Assembly: GCA_031835245.1 (NCBI GenBank)
Contig: JAVKOQ010000473.1
Coordinates: 1 to 34,378 of the forward strand
DNA length: 34,378 nucleotides
DNA from: Balamuthia mandrillaris
Taxonomy: Eukaryota; Discosea; Longamoebia; Balamuthiidae
Direction: 5' to 3'
The notes beneath the pieces were generated by a model. That model was not told the DNA's origin. It ran no database searches and worked only from the letters and a program-made list of their open reading frames with translations. The position numbers and the translations under genes were made by a program. Positions within the stretch are counted from its first letter, which is position 1. Each line of letters opens with the position of its first letter. Positions 10,792 through 21,741 of this stretch are shown here, piece after piece.

Positions 10792-11009
10792 TTCTTTCCA
10801 CCTCCTCCCTTCTTCTTTTTCTTCTTCTCCTCCTCCTTTGGTCTCTCTTTTTTGTTATTTAAAAGAAAAATAAAACAAGGTGAACTGTTGTTATTTAGAA
10901 GAAGGAAGCAGCCCACATTCTTTTCAGGAGGGAGAAGAACCCAACGACTCCCTCCTTGCGGAGAACCCATCACTGCCACCACCACCACCACCCTCCACCA
11001 CTACCATCA

Positions 11010-13665
11010 TCATGACCGATAGGGCAAGGAGCCCGGCCCACCAGTAGCAGCAACCTCGTGCCTCCGCCGCCACTGTTGTTGGCGCTGCTGCTGCAAGGCG
11101 GCGGCCCCTCTCTTCCTCTTGTTGGCGGCGGTTGTTGCCTGCAGCAACAAGCGAGCACCCACCACCGATGCTACTGCAACGCACGATAGCACCGCCGCCA
11201 TGTTGTAGAGTGGTGCGCCCCATATCATGTTCCTTGCCCCTGTCCCTGTCCCTCTTCCCCCTCTCATTGCAGCTCCCTGTTTGAAAGAAAGGCATTTATA
11301 AATAGGAACTAAAAAGCAGCTGTCTTAAGATGAAGAGGAGAAGGAAGAGAGAAGATACGAAAGAGAAACAAACCACGTCCTCGGAGCACTCAAGGAAGGA
11401 GTGCACATTGCCGCCAGCAGTGCTAAGAAGAGAGCGGAAGCGTGCGAGGTCGTAGTTAGACGATTGCAAGAATGCCAACGATTGATTAAACTGTTGCATC
11501 GATAAAGCAGTGCTGGCCCCTGACAGCTTGAACATGAATAGGTTCCACCGCCTTACGAACTCAATGTACGCCTCTGTGGAGAGAACGTCCTCTAATTCCA
11601 AGTGATAGGACTGGTGAGAGATGGATGGTAAGACAATTGCTACGAAGAACAAGGAAGATGTAAAGCACATACCGAAAACAGCTGCAAAAGGCTGGTTGTG
11701 TTTGAGAGGAGCTGATTCACAGCGGCATATATGTGATGGCGTACACTCGCATCTTTTTGAGCAAAGGAGAGCAGAATGGATGTAGAAAAGGGACCAAATG
11801 GAGTGTTGCCCAACGACCACAAAAAGTCCTCCCTCTTGCGAGAATGCGCCACATCCCACGATATGTGTCTGTTAAAAGTACAGTGAAACAAGGGCGTCAA
11901 TACTGAAAAACAAATCGAATGTAGTGTGCTGGTATGTGATGAGGTAAGAGGGTTCATACGTAGGAGATACTCCCCATATGCTTTGTAGCAGGGTAGCAAG
12001 TACAGGGCGGGAGGCATCCCTTGGATCCAGCGATATTTCTTGCCCATCACAACTGAGTGAATTAAATAAATGGTGTCAAACATATTTAAATCATCAGTCC
12101 AGCAAGAAAGCTCAGAGAGAATACTTACGCGTAATCAAATGTGAGACGAGGGGATGGCGTTTGCACAGCTATTATCATATCGGGGAACGATACCGCCTGG
12201 TATTACAATATACCAATCATGAAAGGATAAGGCCATCATGTTAGTGAACAGAGGTCCAAAGCAGAAGAGGAGAAAGAAAAACAGACCTGATAGTAGCGAT
12301 CCAACAGCAAAATATCCGTATATGACACGTCAAACAAAAAGACTGGAAACACATTTTCTGAATTGACCCGGAGAGTCTCTGTGGAGAGCATACGGTCACT
12401 TATTAGCTTACGAACACAAACATTTTCGATTTGCCGTTACCAACCAAAGAGAGACTTGCGATACTTGCTTAACCAGTGATGCAGTTCTTTTGAGTCAAGA
12501 TATTGGTGAACCTTAGCTCGGACATTGTCCCTCACTACGGTGCTTGTGTGAGTCTATGATTTTAAAAAGTATAAATGAGTGAGGAGTTCAGTAAATGGAT
12601 TGCCATTAATGCGAGAATAGAGCAGGATACCTTGATGGAATTGACGTAAAGGGAAGCACACAGGCTGTTGTCCAGAAGAGATAAGTCAGACTTGCTAAAG
12701 AGCAGCTGCTGCCCTTGCAGCAGGGGAATGCTTTGCACCTGGGCATAGATGGCTGCGTAGTTAAAGAAGGCGTATTTCTCAGGTTGATCTACCAAATGGT
12801 CGTGGATGTAGATAAGCTGCAACCTGAGTGGCCGCCAAGAGTTGGCGAAAGGATCCCACCAAGTGGGAAGAGGGGTATGCCACATGGAGGGGCCAATCAG
12901 CAGGCGTGCCGTCCTCCGCACAAACGCAGCCAGCTCCTGTGCCATCATCATGGTGGCAGCCTGAACATTGTCGCTTTGTTTAGCGAACCTCTCTAACGAT
13001 GGCATGTCCGCTTCGATTATCAACCCATCACCTGTCGTTTGAGGGCCATAGTCCAATGGCCCTGCTGAGAGATCCACCCACAGGTAACGCCCCTGGTTAT
13101 TTAAATGTTATTCTAGGCCTCAGAAAATGCTAGAAGAAGAGAGAGGGAGAGCGAGAGACCTGGTTGGATACCCAATAGGTGATAGGACAGACAGATTCCG
13201 ACTGCTGTTGTTCCTGTGGGTGCTGCTGGGAGTAGGCGTACCATTTACGATGCTTCTTGGGATTGAGAAGATAGATGGTGTACAGCGCTGAGTCTCTGTC
13301 CATAGCATCCTGTGCCACCAACGAGTCCACTGCTGAGTAAGGCACCGTGGTGCTTGGGCCGCCTTGCTCCTTTAAAAACATCCACCATGCAAAGAACGTA
13401 TACGCTCATTCAGCAAAAAAGAAAGGATTGAAGGACAAGCGATTGTAAAAAAAAAAAAAAAAAAACATACCAACTGCGTGGACAGGACGCTTTCAATCTG
13501 TTTGAGGAGACTGCTGTCACTCTTCGTCACTTCGAAAAAGTAACGCCGCTGGATAGGGAGTTCGTGCTCAGCACCACTGCTTCCATCTTGCAAAGGGTTT
13601 ACGACGGTTACTCGCTCTCCTGCGTTTGCTATCACGTCTAAATACTTTGATAGCTCTTTCTGTTC

Positions 13666-13707
<42 letters not shown>

Positions 13708-14178
13708 AGAGAAGAGAGAAGAGAGAGAGAGAGAGGGGGGGGGGTTAGCGCATATGCAAAAAGGAACAAACAAGAGTGTGCAAAGAACCTCTGAGAGGGA
13801 GAGAGCGGTTTGGCCATCGCCAGAGAAGCCAACGAGCACCACATTCACGAACACTTTCTCCTCAAAGAGGCGAAGCTTGTTGAGGCGCTGACTGACATTG
13901 AGGGGAGAGGCAGCCTCCAACAAGGCCCACTCCGTCAGTTCCTCCTCTGTGAGAAGCTGGTAGACGTCTCGCTGGTGCTGCTGAGTAGCAGCAGAGGCTA
14001 TGGAGTAGCTCACCCTTTCTGCTGACTGTGGCCAACCCGTTGGCTGCCCCCCACCTGCCACCACTCCAAGCGGTGCTGCTAGCAAGCTGTCCGCCGATGC
14101 TGAGCCGGTCAGAACCAAAATGAAGGGGCTGTTGGTGGCCAAGAAGAAGGCCAGCCACCACAACCACCGCAATACCAT
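11010..14178 (-). CDS. Type I membrane glycoprotein resembling the At5g58100/SPOT1 (DUF7906-like) family
   Basis: Eleven exons join in phase to 770 residues: 14178-13789, 13659-13471, 13369-13160, 13092-12631, 12553-12445, 12378-12287, 12196-12129, 12052-11960, 11868-11673, 11610-11374 and 11276-11010. The start ATG is followed by a signal peptide ('MVLRWLWWLAFFLA'). Notable blocks are 'VNVVLVGFSGDGQ', 'LYTIYLLNPKKHRKWYAY', 'RYLWVDLSAGPLDYGPQ', 'VFPVFLFDVSYTDILLLD', 'CDGQEISLDPRDASRPVLAT' followed by 'WGVSPTHISWDV', and one helix near the C-terminus ('MAAVLSCVAVASVVGARLLL') with a short basic tail. I recognise these from a plant/algal/protist secretory-pathway family that includes Arabidopsis At5g58100 (SPOT1, pollen wall formation), from memory only. 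The biochemical function of the family is unknown. The exon phases all agree, so the gene model is strong even if the family name is less certain. Confidence 0.75.
13666..13744 (+). repeat. Intronic (AG)n/(GAAGAG)n tract
   Basis: A purine tract ending in a run of ten G lies in intron 1 of the SPOT1-like gene. On the sense strand it is (CT)n immediately before the exon 2 acceptor at 13659, acting as an extended polypyrimidine tract. Confidence 0.9.
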
Positions 14179-14356
14179 TGTACAAGCTTGCTTGGTTGCC
14201 TTCTTCTTCTCTCTCTCTCTCTTTTTGGTGGCGGTTCATTTCTGTCGACACCACGCACAACCAATATTGCCAGCACTGCCACTGGTGCTCTTAGGCAATC
14301 CCTGCCTCCCTTCCCTCCCCAACAACCACCACCACCACCACCCGCAGTAACTTCAC

Positions 14357-14452
14357 CTCCACAAATTGCAGTCATGAGGCTTTGGCCAACAACAGCCCCT
14401 CATTTGGAAAAGAAGGCAGAGCAATGTTGTGCTATGACTGCAATTTGTGGAG
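14357..14452. repeat. 19-bp perfect inverted repeat with 58-bp spacer
   Basis: The arms are 14357-14375 and 14434-14452 (CTCCACAAATTGCAGTCAT and its complement). The right arm abuts the left edge of the duplicated kinase fragment at 14454. The spacer contains 'TTGGCCAACAACAGCCCCT', a close inverted match to the first exon of the SPOT1-like gene at about 14120-14147. This points to a local template-switch or fold-back rearrangement. Confidence 0.85.
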
Positions 14453-14453
14453 G

Positions 14454-14810
14454 AGTTCCTGCAGCTTGGGCAAGGCCTCATGGAGGGAGGGCTGCGGTGA
14501 GGTTGGGGATGGGTGGCCTCCTCCAGCAGCTTGCTCAATGTGGGCATGCTTCCGTGGGGCAACACTCTTGTCTGCTCCATGAACACCGCCTGCATGCTCC
14601 TCCCAAAGCTCCACGTGTCAGCCAAGAAGGCATCGTATTCCTCCAATCCATAACAGGCATTCACTTCAGGAGCCATGAAGCCCCGCGTTCCCACACGTTT
14701 CCTGCTCATCAACCTTGGTGGAGGCGATGCTCGCTTTCTCTTCTTCCTTCCGTCTTTCCCTTCTTCTTCTTCCGCCTCTTCCGCCGGGGCAATAGTACCA
14801 GAATCAAGGT
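14454..14810 (-). pseudogene. Partial duplicate of the kinase-like gene 3' end
   Basis: The 357 bp match 5486-5843 almost exactly, with only about two single-base differences over the whole length. The copy covers the C-terminal part of the kinase (activation loop region 'GTRGFMAPEVNACYG' onward) and lacks the ATP-binding half and the catalytic loop. It therefore cannot encode a kinase. It sits in the space between the SPOT1-like gene and the receptor kinase. The near-identity implies a very recent copy or an assembly error. Confidence 0.9.
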
Positions 14811-15146
14811 TGCTCCGCATTGTGCACCCTTCCACCCTTCCTCCCTATTTTCTTCATGGGGTTGCAGTTGGTTGTCCATGCACTGGCAGCCTTGACGTCC
14901 TCCTCCTCCTCGTTTTTTATAGCAACGCACTTCTTTTTTTGTTTTCTTATCCTTATTCTTACCCTTATTCTTACTCTTCTTCTTATTCTACTTCTTGTTA
15001 TTCTTCTTCTTATTCTTATTCTTACTCTTTTTATATTAAAAAACAACAAAGCAGTCATAGGGTTGAAAACATGTGCACCTTCCTCCTAACAAAGGAGGAT
15101 AACGAGCAAGCTGAGGCACTCTATTAGTTGGCGGGCCGGCTGCGCA
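14811..15146. other. Intergenic, T-rich with (TTATTC)n
   Basis: No gene was seen. A degenerate TTATTC/TTCTTA pyrimidine-rich tract occupies about 14930-15040. The region is downstream of the receptor kinase 3' end. Confidence 0.5.
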
Positions 15147-18100
15147 CTACTCGCTGGCATCCGAGGAGGGCTCAAAGCGTCTCAAAATATCCTCGAATTC
15201 GGGCCTCTTCTCTGGATCACGCTGGAAGCAGTCTTGCATGATCTCCGCCAGGATGGGGGGCGAGCCTTCTGGGGGGGTTAAATGGCGCTCCTCCTGGCAA
15301 ACCACAAGCACCGTTTGCATCATGCTTAACTCAGGGAAGGGTTCCTCTCCACGGGTGACCATCTCCCAAAGGGTTACACCAAACGCCCACACGTCTGACT
15401 TGCTGGAGAACACCTTGGACGAAAGGCTTTCAGGAGCCATCCATTTGATTGGTCCCACTTCGGTTGTGGTTACGTCCTTGGATTCCTCCAACGCCTTGGA
15501 CATTCCAAAGTCTGGATGTAATGTCAGATCATCGCAAGACACTGACGAGCTAGAGAGAGAAGAGACGGGTTTATCTGAGAAGGAACTACAAACCTGCCAC
15601 TTTGACATGCAATGCATCATCCAGCAATAGGTTTCTGGTTGCAAGATCCTTTTTTCGTCGTGAACAAAGTATGCAGCAGTCAGAGAAGAGAAGGTGACGG
15701 TTGAAAAGCAAGCACATACCCTATGAATGAAGCCTTCCTTATGCAGGTGAAACATTCCCGCCGCGGTGTCTTTGGCCCAAGATATGATCATCTCGTCTGT
15801 GATGGACTCCGTGTTGGAGCGAAGGTAAGACGCCAAGCTTCCATTGGGAAGGTACCTCATGACAATACACGGTGGATCCATGCATACTCCCAGCAAGTTT
15901 ACGACATTGCGGTGCGGCCTCAGATGTTTCATGACCTTGGTCTCCTTGCCGAACTCCAACAATTCGTCCTCACTCTCCAGTTTGAGGCACTTAATAGCCA
16001 CGTCCATCGTTCTCCACTTGCCTTTCCACACCAGTCCGAATGCGCCCTCACCGATCTTCTCAGTGAACTCCAGCTCATCGAAGTCTATCTGCCATCTACT
16101 CTGTTTTGTTGACTTTCTTGCTTTGCCATGGCTTTTGGGGATGTTCTTCCTTAGAGCAAGGATCTCTGCAGGCCTGGTTCCATAATGCCCTTGCTGGGAA
16201 TCGAGCCCGAGCTCCAAATCCTTTTTGATGGTCCTTCTGGCTCCGGTGTTTCTCCTCCATACGAAAAACGCCAAGAGACCAGCAAGAATAAGGAGAACAA
16301 CAACCACAGGAACGGTTACCCCCACAGCAATTGCCGTAGGGTCCTCGCGGTCGCTCTCCTTAGCCGTAGCCGTATCGGTGCTGCTGCTGCTGCTGCTGTT
16401 AGAACTGTCGTTGGCAAAACACTCCCCGTCGCATGCAAAGTTGAAATTTACTGTGGTCACACCTCCTGGAATCAGAAACATGTCCAGGGAGGCTTCTAGC
16501 TTGATCTCCAAGAACACTTCGGCCTCCCTGAAGGGGTTGTCAAGAGCTTCCAAGCCCACATCCACCACTTGTTCTTGTGTGTTTTGTACGGCCATAGGGA
16601 CCCAGACTGTCTGGAACTGGATGGGTGAAAGGGTGACTTCAGCCGTCAGAGATGGCCACAGAAAGTCCTGCCCAGCTTTGGCTGTTCCTCTGACTTGTAT
16701 GGGTAGGAAGTAGGTGGATTGAGCTACAGAAGCAGAGACTACCACCGAGAGAAGACCTTCCTGTCGCTTGCTGGTCTGTCGCGAGAAGGAAGTGCTTGTG
16801 TTGGTTGCATAAATTGCCGCCCTGGGAGGCATGCGAAAGGTAAACGCATAGAGGTTGGACGGCTGAATGGGAACTTGATGTACGTTTGGCTCAAAGTTAG
16901 CACCTGTTCCTAACCATTCTTCTGAACAACTGATGTACCTTGAGGGAAGTCCGCAACGATCAGTTCCCTCACACCATCACCGTCTAGGTCCAAGGATGTT
17001 CCGCTAATGCCAAAATGAGCCCGCTCGGGAAGGGGACCGAACCCACTTTCATTTTTTCCAATGCCAAGCCAGTACTTGACCCCTCCCTCGCGATCTAGAA
17101 ACATTACGTAAACCTCGCCGGCAACGTTTCCAGCCCCAATAGCAGCGACCCAGACATCAGGGATTTCGTCTCCGTCGAGATCGCCCAGGGTCTTCATGGC
17201 GCTGAATATTCAATGGGGGTTGTCGGTTATCGTTAGTCGCCAAGCTTAACAACTGATTAACGGGGGATTAGTTTTTGACTGTACGCACCCGCCGAAGCGA
17301 GAAAAGGGGGCAAGAGTAAAGCCTGGAACAGAGTCGGATTTGAAGGTACTGGAGCTATGGAAACTTCCATCATTCTCTTTGTTCATGAACAGTACGTGGA
17401 AACCTCCCCGCAAAGTGTCTTCAGGTAGGTGGCGTGGAAAGCAAGGTCAGTTGAAGGTTCAGTTGAACGTTGCGGTAATGCTTACCAAAGCCAGCCGCTG
17501 CGATACCAAGGTCATCCACACCATCACCATCAACATCCCCCAGGACGGTCAACGCAGTCCCAGCGCCGGGCCACAGAAGCTCCGGCACCGTACCCAACTG
17601 CAACGCGGACGCATTCTTAAGAGTACCGTCGGGATGGAGCGATAAGACAAAGCATGCATGGTCAGTATTCTGGGCGGATGCGTCCGAAACCAAGACTTCT
17701 GGCATTCCGTCCTCGTCCCAGTCGCCTAACACCTGAAGCCCATGACCAAAATTAATGGATAAGCCTGGGGTCAAAAGGCCTCCGACGTCGCTTGCAAAGC
17801 CGCCATGTTCCACCCAACTCACGACATGTCCGGCATTGTTGGGATCCAGGAATACAATAAAGAAGGAACCCCACGGTGGGCTGACTGAGATAAGATGGGG
17901 AGGAGAGAGTAAGAGCCGAGCTACTAACAGGGAGGAGAACTAGGAGAAAAGGTAGCCTACTTGGGGCTCCTACAAGCAACACTGGAGTTCCATCAGCTTT
18001 CATGAAGCACTCCATAGTTACTGCAAATAGTACGGTGTTGTTGATGAGGCTCTGAGGGAATCCGTGATCGGTACTTGTATCAATGGGGTCCTCAAAGCCA

Positions 18101-18791
18101 CCATTACCGTCGCCAAGGTACACGAAAATCCTTGCATTGTCTGGCTCGGGCCCAAAAGGAGGTCTGGTCAGAGAGAGAGAGAGAGAGAGAGCATCGGTTA
18201 GCAACCAAAAATGAAGGGGAAGCAGAGAGAAGCCACAAACACTGCTCCTACGATGAGGTCAAGAATGTCATCTTGGTTAACGTCAAGAAAGCAATGAGAA
18301 ACTGCCCCTTGTTCAACAGGCAATTCTCCGTTGGGATTCGTGATGCTCTGAAGCACCCTCCATGAGCCAACGACAAAGGTGCTGTTCGTGTTTAGGGAGG
18401 CTTGGCCGACGACTAAACCTGCATAGGAACTCTCAGCGCCAATAACAAAATAAAAAAACAGAAAGAAGAACAAATATGTGCCTGTTGGGGGAAGTACAAC
18501 GCCAAGAAAGGCGCCAATAATATACAGGGCAATCCCAAGAGAAGGGATTGTTCTAGCGCAGAATAAAGGTGCCTTGTCCATGGACTCAAAACCGTAGCTA
18601 TCAGCAAAGCTGCGGTTATGTTGGGTTTGACTTTCAAACAAAATAAGATAAAACAGAAAAAACGTACACATGCACCTAAAAGCGTTAATTACCAATATGA
18701 TAATATTATAATAACTGATTATTCCTCGTGGGCATTTCCACGCAGAAAATACGCGGTGCAAAGGAAGCAGAAAGTAACAATTTATGGCCAT
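15147..18791 (-). CDS. Receptor with FG-GAP repeats, Calx-beta-like segment, one TM helix and tyrosine-kinase-like domain
   Basis: The extracellular part has FG-GAP/VCBS-type calcium loops: 'DVNQDDILDLIVG' (about 18270), 'GDWDEDGMPEVLVSD', 'GDVDGDGVDDLGIAAAGFG' (about 17520), 'GDLDGDEIPDVWVAA' (about 17180) and 'DLDGDGVRELIVADF' (about 16970). A Calx-beta-like stretch 'QVRGTAKAGQDFLWPSL' follows. The helix 'VPVVVVLLILAGLLAFFVW' is followed by basic residues. The kinase has 'KIGEGAFGLVWKG', 'VAIKCLK', 'HR' + 'DLATRNLLLDD' (split by an intron; 55-bp exon 15648-15594), 'DFGMSK' and 'GPIKWMAPESL' (last exon 15511-15147). HRDLATRN and the PIKWMAPE-like motif are tyrosine-kinase features, although TKL kinases of protists can look similar. 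The 5' end is approximate: ATGs near 18791-18795 precede the first repeat, and the N-terminal exon is unresolved. A very short intron (29-35 bp) is needed near 16905-16945. Confidence 0.85.
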
Positions 18792-18948
18792 ACATTGTTG
18801 CCACTAAACCCAGTTGCTGAGGGCAACCGTTTCATTTGCTACTAATTGGCTTCGGTTAACTTTGACCGATTTTTTGGTTTGCCTCATGATTTTTATTTGA
18901 GCCTTCTTCTACATTTTCCTGTCCAACCAACGAACAACATCCACTGCA
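18792..18948. promoter_or_regulatory. Divergent promoter region, receptor kinase / subtilase
   Basis: About 150 bp lie between two head-to-head genes and presumably hold both promoters. No motif stands out. Confidence 0.35.
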
Positions 18949-21033
18949 ATGCCTTCAGTTTGGGTTTGCCATGCGACAATTGTGTTGTTGCTACTTCCTG
19001 TTCTTATCTCCGCTGTGAGACAAGGTCATTTGCTACCACCCGTATTCACTTCCGTCTTTTGTTTTGTTTTGCTATTGCTCATTCTATTTTGTACACGACA
19101 AACAGAACCTGCTCCTTTCCACAAAGGCGTGAAACCTGTTCCAAACTCCTTCATCATAAAAATGAAAAGCGACTTGGACAATTCTAAAGGTTTGTTTTTT
19201 TTTTCCTCCTGTATTCCTGCATTGAGTATTGGGGTGCGCTTATTGTTGAAGGCAGCCACAGACTATTTGTGGCGAGTTGTGCAGAGACTGAATGCAACTA
19301 GAGCGGCCCGCACTACCAGAGTTTCCGATCAAGCAGACCTGCTTGACCTTGTTGATCATGTTTACTCGGTTGGTTCTTTTCAGGGTTTTTCTGCCAAGCT
19401 CTCAGAAGGGTAAAGCTTTGTCACTGGTGTAACACCGAAGTTCTTATTTTTCTTCCTTTTGTTTGGCAGAGAACTCCAGAAGGTCTTGAACGATGATGAA
19501 GTGGACTACGTTGAAGAAGATCAATACTATAAGTATCAAGCTTGTGTTACTACCAGCACATATGGCCATCCTGTAAGCTCGGAAAACATCCTTTTTCTTT
19601 GGTGTGTTGTGTTTGTTAGCTCACTTTTGGATAGAATTTGGACAGATTAGATGCCTCTCCACCAAATTGGGATGGACAATATGTCCATGATAGCTTGGAG
19701 GGTGATGGAGTTGTGGTTTATATAGTTGATAGGTGAGGTCATTTTCTATTTAATATGATTAAAAAACAGCCATGCTCAACTTTCAAATTTCCAGTGGTAT
19801 AAGAACAAGCCATGCAGAATTTGGTCCCCCATCCAATTGGCGTGCAGCTTTTGGAGCAAATATTATTAACGATGGTTACAACAGTGATTGTAATGGACAT
19901 GGAACCCACGTTGCTGGTTGGTTACTTTTTAGATACTTTTAGTAGTTTCATTTCTAAACTTGTTGGAAAACTCCAACATAGTAGCTCTTCTTTCTGCCGA
20001 GTTCTCCTTCTGCCGTCGACCTGAGGAAACCTCTCATCTTTCCCTTCTCCTTTTTTTGATGTTTCCTTTTTTCTTCTTCCCCTTTTATGCTGATATTTCT
20101 TTTTCTTCTTTTATGGTTCTTTCTTTCAGTTTAAATACTGCTTCTTCTACTTTCTTTCTTTCTTCTCTCGGGACAACTTACAACAAAATACTCTACTTGT
20201 ATTCTTTACTTTAGTAAATTAAGTTCGGGTCTCGTACTTACTTTGTCTCCGCTATCATTCCCGTTCTTATTTTACAACAAACTGACAAATATTTAAATCA
20301 TCAGGAATTGTTGCTGGCTATTATCATGGGGTGGCCAGAAAGGCAAAAGTTGTGGCTGTAAAGGTTGGCAGCCCATGGTATGACTGTACGGCAGGCCCCA
20401 CCCTCAGTGCTGTCATATCCGGAGTCCAGTGGGCAACGAATGATCATACCATCAAGGGATTTACACGTTCTGTTGGGAATCTGTCTATTGGAGGATCAAC
20501 TTCTACTATGCTTTGTTCAATCATGCAAGCTAGCCATGATGCTGGCATTGTGTGGGTCGTTGCAGCTGGCAATGATAATGCACCAGTCTCTTCTACCTCG
20601 CCTGCTAACTGTGCAGCTCCTATTGTTGTAGGAAATGCAATTTATGATTCTGTACAGCACAAGGACCTCAGGTCCTTTTCTTCTAATTTTGGCAGTAATG
20701 TACATCTTTTTGCTCCAGGAGAGCAAATCAACAGCTCTGGAATTGCAAGCGATACTGAGGTGAGTGGTGTTACACAATCCATCCTTTGTGAAACATGCTA
20801 AATTCATATGAGCACAGTGGGTCCTTAAAAGTGGTACAAGCATGGCAGCACCTCATGTGGCCGGAGTTACGGCACTTGTGAGAGCAGCAAATAGTTGGAG
20901 TGCAACAACTGCACGTGATGCAGTGAAGAACATGTATGTCAGTACTGACCCTGTTGAGTTGTACTGTGGAGCTACTCTTAATTATTTTGACTGTTTGGCT
21001 ACTCCACGAAGACACATTGTTTTCCAGTGTTAA
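18949..21033 (+). CDS. Secreted proteinase-K-like subtilisin protease (S8A)
   Basis: A signal peptide ('TIVLLLLPVLISA') is followed, after an intron at about 19032-19107, by an I9 propeptide ('VKPVPNSFIIKMKSDLD', 'SFQGFSAKLSEGELQKVL', 'VDYVEEDQ'). The catalytic domain has all expected residues: Asp in 'VVVYIVDSG' (about 19710-19800, across an intron), His in 'GHGTHVAG' (split by the intron at about 19917-20304), the oxyanion Asn in 'VVAAGNDNAP' (about 20570), and Ser in 'SGTSMAAPHVAGV' (about 20835-20870, after an intron). The junction 'YGHP' + 'NLDRLDASPPNWD' resembles the mature N-terminus of proteinase K. Several cysteines suggest disulfides. The length, roughly 400 residues, is normal for the family. 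Likely an extracellular or vacuolar digestive protease. Confidence 0.93.
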
Positions 21034-21741
21034 GTATTTCCTTTGTGACAATTGTTTTATAAATACAGAAAATAATATACAAGTGTACTATAATAATGCC
21101 AAGACTTTCTGAAATGCTAAGAAAGAATGCATGAGAATTATGTATTTACAAGGCAAATGTGTATGGTTTCTACAGGGCAATTGGAGCACATTAGCCCCTA
21201 TCGGTCAGACCTTCCAAAGTTCAAGGTAATGACACTCGTTGAGAAATGATGCTCCTTTAGAAGTTCAATGTTGTAAATAACAAACAGTACCAATGAGTTT
21301 AACTACCAAAAACGAAGACAGCAATGACTCATGATGATTAGTCCGTCATAATGTTAACAAGAAGAAAAGGAATGCTCTTTGCCCCTGCCAGCAGCTGAAC
21401 AGCTTTGACTTCCACCACTACCTCCTTCCACTGGTTTCCTCCTTGTGGTAGACATGTAGCAATGACGAGCAACAAAGGATTATTTGCATGAGCATCCATT
21501 CCATTCACTCCCCCTACCCACCGCTTTGCGCTCACAGACGTGGGAGAAGGGTTGTGTCCTTGAGGAGGCAAAGAGAAGATCTTCTTAAAAGGAAGATACC
21601 TGTTCGACAGACAAAGAATTTTCGTTGTCCTTGGATCTTGTGATCTTGGCCCCGCCTTATAAGATTAGACCGTTCGACTTTTGGGTTTGCAGTTAGACTG
21701 CTTTGTTCGCCGCAGGTTGGCTGGCGGTCCGTAGAAAAGCC
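21034..21741. other. Intergenic region, subtilase 3' to MAPK15 5'
   Basis: This 700-bp space holds the subtilase 3' UTR and the MAPK15 promoter. A minus-strand open frame at about 21338-21571 ('NNPLLLVIATCLPQGGNQW', 'VVVEVKAVQLLAGAKSIPF') has protein-like composition but no recognised family and no convincing start. It could be the 3' exon of a small divergent gene. Confidence 0.4.

Noticed and set aside
10050-10991. 313-residue basic Lys/Arg-rich frame on the minus strand
   Set aside because: It is a shifted frame of the MEA1 gene; the MEA1 frame carries the conserved blocks.
14188-14895. 235-residue plus-strand open frame
   Set aside because: It crosses the inverted repeat and the duplicated kinase fragment in the antisense direction; an accidental frame.
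21338-21571. Protein-like minus-strand frame between subtilase and MAPK15
   Set aside because: The composition looks coding, but there is no ATG at the right place, no splice partner found and no family recognised.
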